A DNA stretch of 29,902 nucleotides, taken from assembly GCA_002751075.1 (NCBI GenBank), contig NAOQ01000034.1:194600-224501 (forward strand), written 5' to 3'. The position numbers and the translations under genes are program-made. Origin of the DNA: Ichthyophonus hoferi. Its lineage: Eukaryota; Opisthokonta; Ichthyosporea; Ichthyophonida; Ichthyophonidae. Positions 22,677-29,902 of this stretch are shown here, in pieces (position 1 is the stretch's first letter; the number at the start of each line of letters is the position of its first letter). The notes beneath the pieces were generated by a model. The model worked only from the letters and a program-made list of their open reading frames with translations. It searched no databases and had not been told where the DNA came from.

Positions 22677-25600
22677 ATGAATACAAGGAGGATTGCCCCC
22701 GTGACACATGCGCACCAGCTGACCAAGCAAAGTAAGTACTTTATAGTAGGTTCCATGTCCTTTTTTTGTATGTTAGTTAATAAATACTTGGCATAAACCT
22801 TTATGGTGTTTCGTTTTGTTTGTCAGTTATAATTAAAAAAAAATGATGCTCAAAAAACCAGCAATTTCCTCTACCGTAATTTTGCATTCGAAACTGATTA
22901 TATATATGTTGGAAATTAGTAGAGGCATGTGCGTTCCCTGTAGCCTAAGGCCTATACGCACTTAGAACTGGGGAGACACCGAAGAAAGGGGTGTTTATTG
23001 TGTCCCTTTGCATTCACGGAGAACAGATGTGCTAAGATGCATTTTTATTATTAAGCAAGTCAGCCGAGGTTAAGGGGTAGGCCTATATGGTTGATAAAAC
23101 TAGGAGAGCAGTATATATATCCTGGTACTACCGATGTTGGTCTAATTTTGTGTAATCAACATGCTAGTTTCTTTATATTACTGAACACTTAAGTCAAACT
23201 GAAACGCGTTTTTTACAGTGCAAGTCATTATTTAATTAGGCTATAGTAACTTGCATCTTTAATTACATTGACTTGCATTTTTTGGGGCTGTGACTTACGC
23301 CGGTGTTGATCAGCACCAGCTGTAGAGTTTTCTAGTGGTGTGGGTTGCTCAGAAAACAACAAAGTAATAATGGTAGAGTGTGTTTTATAATATATAAGAA
23401 AAGATGAAGAATGGTGATTTGAAGGAGATGATCATCTATACGACGTTGTGTATTTCATGTGCCTTTTTCTAATACGTTATACTATCCTCTCTTTCTTGCA
23501 GCGGTGGATGACTTGAAACTTTTTGAACAAGAACACAAACGGCATAGACATGCTCTCTTATGCACACGGAATTGGTATTTAGGTAAGCATATGCTGGAAA
23601 TTTTGGATGGCGGGTTTAGTAAAATGGATTGGTTCTTCTACAGCATGGTAGTACTCTGTTTCCCAATATTATCGTTGCAGAGATTATATGGACCTGTTCT
23701 AATAGAAGAAGCTAACTATTTGTTCCTATTATTTTAGTCTTATTTGGTTTAGTCCAAGTACCTTTTCACATATTTTTACTTCCAGTCTTTCATCAGAGTT
23801 AGCTAGCATTACCACATAGTGGTTGTTGATGGGTAGTAATAGGTTAGATAGCTTATGTGCCGAATAATGTTAACAGTATTTGTTGATCTATATGCATTCA
23901 ACTTTTATCATCTCGCCTTTCCGTACTATACTCTTTTTTTTTTTCTATCTTCTCTTTTCTCTTTTTGGTGATATTATATCATTTGCATTTTTATTTACCT
24001 CAACTGCGAATATTGTGTTTATCTGCTAATATATGATTATCCTTCTCTGCTGGACACACACTTGTTTCTTTTTTTATTTCGTTCTACACACCCATATATA
24101 TATATTTGTCTGTCCTATTCCATATTCTTTCTCTTATTCCCCTTTTCCTTCATCCTACGCTTTTTCTCTTTGACTTTTCTTTTTTTATCTTTTTTTTTTA
24201 TTGTCTTCTTTCACCTGTTGTCTCTCGTATATTATCTTATTTCCTCTTTCTCACTAGCGGGATTCTTTGACGATCTTATAACCATGTTAACCTACTGTCC
24301 TTATACAGGCCTCCTATTTTTAAACATTATAACTATATACTACTCTTTTGTCCAATGGTGGGATGATCCAGCTACCCATACTGTATGTTCTGGTACAGCT
24401 AATCCTTTTTTTGTTTTTTGTCTGTAATGAGACTAACGGTTGGCTTCCCTAAATGAATTATTTATATTGCCTTCTTGATACCACGTGCATGTATATACTA
24501 TTCATATTGTCTTGCCTTTCTCACCACTGCTTTATATTGTCTATACCTTTTTATCTTCAAAATAGGAATGTTAAACTTCAACCTGAATTTTAAACTTCAA
24601 TCTGAGAATCATCAAAATATTCAATAAAAACCAAAAACAAGGATAAGATGAATTTTCAACTTTGAAAAGATAAAATTAAACAAAGAAATAATATAAATTA
24701 AAATTAATCACAACTCTAACCTCATGCCACGCCGTGCAAAAACCCATTTAAAATTCCTATTTTGAAGATAAAAATAGAGTTACATCTATATCCCATTACA
24801 TGTTTTGTCTAAATCTCTTCCAAATTCTTGTTGTTTGCCTTATTCTATGATATACCGTCCTTTTTGGCTCTATTCTCGTGCCTATTTATCATATTATTAT
24901 TTAATATTATACAAATACAGCCTTTTGGTTTTGATATTGTCATGTATTACATCCTATGTTAGATATATTCCGAGAAATTTATTATCGGAATGAGTGCATA
25001 TATAGTTTAGTACATTTTTTGTTATCCATGCTTGTTTTGGGCAACTGAAAGGCGATGAGGATGGGGTGTATTCAAAGGAATGATATGTACACGCATACCC
25101 ATAGTTACAGGCATGTTTTTATTTGCACATACTTATGTATATATATTAATTGAAAAACAAAAACGAGCTTGTACCCTGCCTGACCCACATCGGGCAAACA
25201 TTGACTGACACTATAGTTTTGCTTTAAATATACAGGACAAGATTTTCAAATCACTTTGGGCCCATCCTATGTGGTGGATGGCCATTGTATTCCTATTGGC
25301 TTTTTGTCGTCAATACTGGGAGAAGATTACCTCTCCAAAAGCGTGAGTTGTTTATGTTAACTATTGGTTATTGATACCCTGTTCTTGTTTGGAACTTGGA
25401 ATTTTTCTGTTTTCCATTGACTGATTTCTTTTACTAAACAAGATTAGTATGTTAGAACGATATACATTAACCTGGGGGTACTGTGGGCTATTACGCGACA
25501 ATAGTGACATGGTTAATAAAGTTTGCCTGGTAGTAATGTGCGCACACTGGTAACAGATGATGGGATGGGTTCATTTGGGTCTATTCATTATTGTAGAATT

Positions 25601-25910
25601 AGCCAACCAACTGTCTACACCCCTTACTTATGCACCATGTTTGCACGCGAACATCCCACTTACGCATGTGCTTACTTTCTATTGTTGTATTCAACAATCA
25701 CTTTTCTTTTTGTGTACTGTATTTTCTACTTTTCTTTTTATTATTATTATTTTTTATATATTTTTTTGACTTTTCTTACGTTCATGCTGCAGTGACTTGG
25801 TCCGCTTCAACAGGGTCTTGGCCAAGTTTAATATGTCATATTCACAGGAGGCTGATACACTGATTATTCCCAAATTGGGTGTTAGGTATATGTTGCCTTG
25901 GTTGTATTGA
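22677..25910 (+). CDS. CNEP1R1: CNEP1R1/TMEM188 (Spo7-like) nuclear envelope phosphatase regulatory subunit, five exons
   Basis: Family role: small membrane subunit that stabilises and activates the CTDNEP1/Nem1 phosphatase, which dephosphorylates lipin at the ER/nuclear envelope and so steers phosphatidate metabolism. Exons 22677-22731, 23502-23582, 24309-24382, 25236-25342 and 25793-25910 have phases 1, 1, 0, 2 and GT-AG borders, giving 144 residues (human protein 125). Matches to the family in order: DDLKLFEQ near the N-terminus; first membrane helix GLLFLNIITIYYSF followed by WWDDPATHT; FKSLWAHP (human SLWNHP); second helix MAIVFLLAF; then KASDLVRFNRVLAKFNMSY (human RCRTVLAEYNMS) and a short LIIPKLGVR end. 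An upstream acceptor at 24257 would add 17 in-frame residues but fits the family less well. The last exon is read through to TGA at 25908; a splice at 25886 cannot be excluded. Confidence 0.88.
23299..23320. other. 22-bp imperfect palindrome in intron 1
   Basis: Centred on TGATCA, with GGTG/CACC arms and outer GC/GC; two of the eleven pairs mismatch. No function is assigned. Confidence 0.45.
24062..24257 (+). other. Extended pyrimidine tract in intron 2
   Basis: About 200 nt almost entirely of T and C leads to a usable AG at 24257, with another at 24308. It explains the apparent hydrophobic open frame over this stretch. Confidence 0.7.
24548..24774. mobile_element. MITE-like element with perfect terminal inverted repeats, in intron 3
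   Basis: The 22 bases at 24548-24569 (core ATCTTCAAAATAGGAAT) recur exactly inverted at 24753-24774. The match continues imperfectly inward through TTAAA, for about 28 bp. Element length is 227 bp with no coding capacity, and the interior has a repeated TTAAACTTCAAYCTGA phrase. Such a short AT-rich element with TIRs fits a non-autonomous DNA transposon; I cannot fix the family because the target-site duplication is unclear. Confidence 0.75.
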
Positions 25911-26206
25911 TACATCTGCTGGTCTTTTTCATAATCTTACCCTTATCTTTGTTTACCGTTCTTCTTGCATGGCGATAATATTTAACTATTTTACTGCTTC
26001 TCCTGCTGTTTTGTCATATCCTGTAATATCATTCTTACACAATTCTTCAAAAAATATATCTAAACACTGATTGATTAATCTGTTATAACGACATCTAGCT
26101 AATTGCATTTGTTTCTTGTTATGAAGTGCAAGGCGGTTTTATTGAATAATTAAAGCACAACACTTCCTAATTTATTTGTCCCAATGTCATGCTAATTGCT
26201 CAATAT

Positions 26207-26212
26207 AATAAA
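26207..26212 (+). terminator. Poly(A) signal AATAAA
   Basis: First canonical AATAAA after the CNEP1R1-like stop, about 300 nt downstream. Minus-strand AATAAA hexamers lie close by at 26138-26143 and 26171-26176, as expected if a minus-strand gene converges here. Confidence 0.4.
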
Positions 26213-26219
26213 ACCTGGT

Positions 26220-26420
26220 ACTAACTTTTCCACAACGTCTCCAGTCGTGCCCCATCACGCCATCCAATATTAGGCTATAACCCAGCACAACGCGGCTCGC
26301 GCCAATCACCGGTTTTGCAAAATAACTCAAATAATGCGGTTTTGGGTCCTGGAGAAATGAAACGCAGCGATTTCTTGAGTCCAGGACCTCTACCCTTTCC
26401 ATCTCAGACATCTCCCTCTC
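26220..26420. other. GC-richer island with CCAAT boxes and a stem-loop
   Basis: Clearly richer in G+C and CpG than its surroundings, with CCAAT at about 26262 and 26302. Minus-strand bases 26411-26187 are open for 74 codons from an ATG (short stretches GHDWRRCGKVSTR and GASRVVLGYS) and end in TAA just before AATAAA. It may be a terminal exon of a minus-strand gene or a promoter island. I do not recognise the product. Confidence 0.35.
26345..26388. other. Inverted repeat able to form a stem-loop
   Basis: GGTCCTGGA at 26345-26353 pairs exactly with TCCAGGACC at 26380-26388. An inner GAAAT/ATTTC pair (26354-26358 with 26370-26374) leaves a 5-nt bulge and an 11-nt loop. Confidence 0.6.
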
Positions 26421-26698
26421 AAACCACCTTCATGAACAACCATCGCTAATTATTGGACATCATCTACAATATATCAAGGGTTCCGTTAGGACAAATACAT
26501 AGTTATATCACTAGATTCACCCACGCATACATTCGGGACGAAGTATTTTTAGACTTAAATGTTGAATTTAAAAAGCTTGTGATTAACTAATTTCTTTTGA
26601 TCATAGTTGAAATCAATTAGACAGCGTGGAATTGCTATACCCAGCCCAGTCGTACAAATGTAGGAATGAATCCAGAAACAGAAAATGTACACATATAC

Positions 26699-26808
26699 CT
26701 CTGAGAAAGAGAATGCTCTGATGAGGCTACAGGACATGAACGAGCTTGAAAAATATTTAACTAGTGGCTCGGGATAATCCCAGACAGAGGTTGCCACGAA
26801 TTGATTGG
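26699..26808 (-). CDS. Candidate exon, unrecognised product
   Basis: Minus strand: acceptor TTTCATCTTTAG, then 110 nt open in one phase only (two carry-over bases plus 36 codons, containing VATSVWDYPEPLVKY), then donor GAG|gtatatg. The codons are richer in G+C than the flanks. The exon begins right at a CCAAT box on the minus strand, so a promoter is an alternative reading. Its phase would accept the donor of the exon at 28101-28217. No family recognised. Confidence 0.25.
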
Positions 26809-27319
26809 CTAAAGATGAAAGATTGGACAATCCGGTTGCTTGGGGTTTACAAACTCGTTTCCAAATTTTAACTCTATCAAAAATAAAATAGTGTACTAAT
26901 CGTGGTTAACGTATTCATGCTTAATCAACCTAGTTAATGGATTATATATTAGATGAAATTTATTACTCGTGTGTTTGTATATATCTTTTATATCCCTGTA
27001 TGGTCTTTCTTCTACACAAAATATCTTTTTTTATTTTTGGCAAATGAAATAATTAAATGTATAAACGATAAACGATACAAATAACATCCGGGAAAGATTG
27101 AAACTTTATGATTTGGTGATTTACACCAAAAGGATTGCTTTGGCGCCAGCCCTACAGAGCGGGTAATTTATTTATAGGTAACACTGACAGCATTATGATA
27201 AACAATACAACAAATCCTTATATTAGAAGGTAGTTGACGTCATTCTCATACTCACGCGTGCTTATATTACGGATTGTGTCAAACGATACTGTTGGCTCCT
27301 ATTCTATTCTGCTCAAGAT

Positions 27320-27350
27320 AATATAAGCCAATCCTCCGGCCAATAGCAAA
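27320..27350 (+). promoter_or_regulatory. Paired CCAAT boxes
   Basis: Two CCAAT boxes about 11-12 bases apart (GCCAATCC and GCCAATAG), some 50-70 bases before the ATG at 27397. They suggest a plus-strand promoter, though promoters in either direction can carry CCAAT. Confidence 0.35.
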
Positions 27351-27396
27351 GCTCATCGAACAGTATTAAGGTATTATCAACAAAAAAAGCTGGATC

Positions 27397-27841
27397 ATGA
27401 GTGTTATCCTGGAATCATGGTCAGGAGTCGGATTTTCATATTCAGTATAAGTGCTCAACAGAGACAAAAGACAGTGATATCTCCTTTTCTGATGTTATTT
27501 ATATATTATGTGGACCTGTAGTGGTTGATTTATCTAATATAATTAGGAGGAGCGCGAACACCATTTACGCATATCACATGCGGATAATTAATATTAGTCA
27601 TGAGCACACACGATTATTCTTATTTTTCACTTGCTGGGCGCCTGTTTCATTTCAGTTTGTATCAGACAAGTCAATTGCATCCAGTTATCCAAAGTCTAGA
27701 AATAATGAGATTGAATTGATTGGTAAGCACGCCTAGCAGAGCTGTATATCAAGTGTTTAGTAATCATTGTTGGTGTTGGAAATCTATATTTAACAGTTTA
27801 TAGGTGACAATTGGTTATTATTGCTTGCTCACCATCAATGA
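27397..27841 (+). CDS. Candidate small plus-strand gene, three exons, about 50 residues
   Basis: Possible exons 27397-27444 (MSVILESWSGVGFSYS), 27656-27722 (FVSDKSIASSYPKS...) and 27804-27841, ending LLLLAHHQ and TGA; phases 0 and 1 agree. The middle exon has strong sites on both sides (GTTTCATTTCAG acceptor, ATTG|gtaagc donor). Alternatively, 27401-27736 is open for 111 codons in the frame of the middle exon (contains HIQYKCSTETKDSD and FFTCWAPVSFQ), so one longer exon is possible. No family is recognised. Confidence 0.25.
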
Positions 27842-27873
27842 TTTGTGACAATTCAAAAAATGTTATTACGTAC

Positions 27874-28217
27874 GTTGTCAAACGTATTATACAACGATGC
27901 AATAGCTTGATTGGGTCTTGGAAAAATCTAATGCCAAAGGATAAACACTGCGTGTCATATATGATGCTACCTAAAACAGAAATAGTAAATTTGTAAGATT
28001 AACTGTAGTATGAGATACAAATCCCCAGATAAAAAAATTATCAAAGAAAGTAGAATTTCAGGTTCATATTTGTAGGCTATATAATACATACTTAAGTTAC
28101 CTCCAATACAAAAAATCATCCAAGCTAAAGTTCTATATTGGCGCCCCTCTGTCATGTTTATAATTTGCAGGATAATAGAAATTGTTTCCCATGCTAGTAG
28201 AAATAGGGAACTAGGTG
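27874..28217 (-). CDS. Candidate minus-strand exons of an unrecognised membrane protein
   Basis: Exon 28217-28101 has acceptor GATGTTTTAG and donor GGAG|gtaactta, and encodes a hydrophobic segment SSLFLLAWETISIILQII followed by MTEGRQYRTLAWMIFCIG. Exon 27970-27874 has the strong acceptor CTATTTCTGTTTTAG and donor AC|gtacgt, joins in phase, and continues with YDTQCLSFGIRFFQDPIKLL. A start exon at 28315-28270 (MVGSCYLILLNLYDH) joins in phase but needs a 52-nt intron, far shorter than its neighbours. Two membrane helices are likely. No family is recognised, and downstream exons are unsettled. Confidence 0.3.
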
Positions 28218-28319
28218 CTAAAACATCTATCAATTACTCAGTGTGTTTCATTTAACTAGTTGTATGTACCGTGATCATATAGGTTAAGTAGGATTAAGTA
28301 GCAACTCCCAACCATTAAT

Positions 28320-28975
28320 ATATATTATATGTTAATATCTAACTACTAATCCCTCACTGAAATAACCACACGCCGCTTTACACCCCAAAGACTCAAGTTC
28401 CCAATAATAATATGTCAATTGTTTGTAAAAATATTTAAATTCATAGCAAATGCTACGTTTTTCAATATTAGCAATACCGGCCCCATTTTTTATATTAACC
28501 CAAAAACAAATTTAAAGCATTATGTCCATATTGCATTAGATTGTATTATTTATAATTTACTACTAGGTTTTCAAACACTCCTTTCATTAATTACTAATTA
28601 ATTACTAATTAAATATCATCAGCTTATTGATTTATAGTGGCTGATACTACCTAAAGGCACAAAGTCAAGATCATTTGAGTTCCAAAAAAATTTAATATTA
28701 ATGAAAAAATATTATTTATTTATATTTTATTTAAAGCAACATTTTTATTGATTTTAATATTAATTGATTTACAAGAGTTGTTAGCTCTGCCCATCCCTTA
28801 CACCACTACCGATTATATTCTTAATCTTAAACCCTATGATTGCAAACTAAGTGACTGTCGGACAGTTATTTAAATGTCCTAGCATGTAAGCTAAGTATTG
28901 GACTTGAAGCTCATAACCACTTTGCTAGGGGATGTTCTTTTAGCAAGAGAATTTTCATTTATAAAATTAACATCT
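28320..28975. other. AT-rich stretch between candidate minus-strand genes
   Basis: No exon is convincingly supported. TTTATT near 28743 gives a minus-strand AATAAA about 230 nt past the stop at 28976, a possible poly(A) signal for the gene with the acidic tail. Confidence 0.4.
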
Positions 28976-29134
28976 CTAACTCTTGGAATCTTCACTGCTA
29001 TTTGTAGATTTTGTTCCACTATCTATAGACATGTTATGATCCTCTTCAGGCTCACTTGACTCATGACTTGTAGTTATTTTAAAGTCTTCAAATAGTCTTC
29101 TCGCTGGGTTCTCGTCACTTGATTCTGATGTGAA
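28976..29134 (-). CDS. C-terminal exon of an unrecognised minus-strand gene (acidic Ser/Glu-rich tail)
   Basis: Minus strand: acceptor TGTATCCAG, then 52 codons and TAG. The product is strongly biased to Ser, Glu and Asp (FTSESSDENPARRLFEDFK, then SHESSEPEEDHN, and a final STNSSEDSKS), unlike chance translation of AT-rich intron. Several SxxE/SxxD sites would suit casein kinase 2. The rest of the gene would lie at higher coordinates, mostly outside the window. Acceptor choice is uncertain; AGs a few bases upstream are possible. Confidence 0.4.
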   Translation of the reverse strand, partial: FTSESSDENPARRLFEDFKITTSHESSEPEEDHNMSIDSGTKSTNSSEDSKS

Positions 29135-29902
29135 CTGGATACATTGTTTCTTTTTACCTTACGATATTATATAACAAGACATCTTGGATCATACTATACA
29201 CACCATCATGCATATATAAATACATATTTGTTCAATATACAGGCAAATACTAAATGAAAACCCAAGTAAATAACCGAAATAAAAGCAACAACATGTAAAG
29301 GTATATATCTAGGATATATTCTTAAAAATATATTTTTATTCTCAGTGTATTAATCATTTGAAGCTAGTAAAGCGGTATGATATCCTTGCTATTAATAGCC
29401 ATTCTGCTGTCAATGGTGTGTGTTCTACAGATAAGATATTTGGATGGGAGGGAGAGGAAGTACATGTATACCAGTAGGAATGTATGGTAGTATAAGACAT
29501 ACTATATCATATTATATCCTACTGTATCACACTATATCATATTATGCCATATAAATATGTATACCAGAAGGCACGTATGGTAGCATAGTGCTGCAATAGA
29601 TATACACTGCTATACTATTTGTACATACTATATCCTGCTCCATCATATCATATTATACAATGTCTTACTATATCATACTGTATCACATGACAGTATATAA
29701 ATATGTATATGGTGATATAGAACTGAGATATATAGATACATTTATAGTATTTGTACATACTAAACTATGCCACAGCGTACTATGTTATTTTCTATCATGC
29801 TATATTATATTTTGTCATACTATATCACATTTAATTATACTACTATCTTATATTATATTATACTATATTACATTCTATCACACTATATTATATTATATCA
29901 TA
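29135..29902. repeat. AT-rich short-repeat region (TATCATACTA type)
   Basis: From about 29490 to the window end the sequence is built of ACTATATCAT, CATACTATA and close variants. A longer unit (ATAAATATGTATAC or ATATGG, then a TAGTATTTGTACATACTA-like stretch) is repeated near 29550, 29610, 29695 and 29745. No exon is seen. Confidence 0.6.

Noticed and set aside
22928-22966. GTGCG...CGCAC hairpin and AGCCTAAGGCCT stretch
   Set aside because: Arms of only 5 bp around a 20-plus-base loop; too weak to report as a structure.
24062-24427. Hydrophobic plus-strand frame of 121 codons as a membrane protein
   Set aside because: Its first half is the T/C-rich tail of an intron. Only 24309-24382 is exon 3 of the CNEP1R1-like gene.
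25523-25863. Three overlapping plus-strand frames rich in Phe and Leu
   Set aside because: They lie in the T-rich end of intron 4 before the exon at 25793.
27121-27360. More minus-strand exons (short open segments near 27160 and 27280)
   Set aside because: Open but without good donor and acceptor pairs in a consistent phase; the CCAAT content suggests promoter sequence instead.
15112-28660. CTACCTAAAGGC shared by 15112 and 28648
   Set aside because: A 12-base match with no extended similarity; chance or very old debris.

Overview
The window is a strongly AT-rich, intron-rich nuclear segment from a eukaryote (by eye about one third G+C), with one assembly gap (17968-18588). Introns are mostly 350-1350 bp, have GT-AG ends, and often carry long pyrimidine tracts before the acceptor and simple AT repeats inside. 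The standard stop codons fit. A class V-like myosin together with a Spo7/CNEP1R1-type protein suits an opisthokont or a relative. An ichthyosporean-like protist is my guess, not something the sequence proves.

Layout. (1) 289-10929, minus strand: the complete motor domain of a class V-type myosin in 12 exons. All phases agree, giving 759 codons from the start Met to the converter; the lever arm and tail lie beyond base 1. (2) 10930-12336: divergent intergenic spacer. (3) 12337-15051, plus strand: a complete five-exon Nudix hydrolase of 161 residues. (4) About 15636-21770, minus strand: an old, broken Ty1/copia-type LTR element, with integrase, reverse transcriptase and RNase H traces in that order. 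It is flanked by and mixed with direct repeats that suggest a partial tandem array; the gap lies inside it. (5) 22677-25910, plus strand: a complete five-exon homologue of CNEP1R1 (TMEM188/Spo7-like), the regulatory subunit of the nuclear-envelope lipin phosphatase, with a small inverted-repeat element (MITE-like) in intron 3. (6) 26100-29902: poorly resolved. It holds CCAAT-rich islands, a candidate small plus-strand gene, candidate minus-strand exons of an unrecognised membrane protein, and the acidic C-terminal exon of another minus-strand gene. It ends in AT-rich repeats.

The three recognised genes do not form a pathway; they are ordinary neighbours. The points most worth a second look are a decayed tandem duplication of the myosin SH1-helix exon, a non-canonical residue at the myosin TEDS site, a 51-nt in-frame alternative acceptor in the CNEP1R1 gene, and the repeat arrangement around the copia fossil. 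I see no clearly new biological system here.
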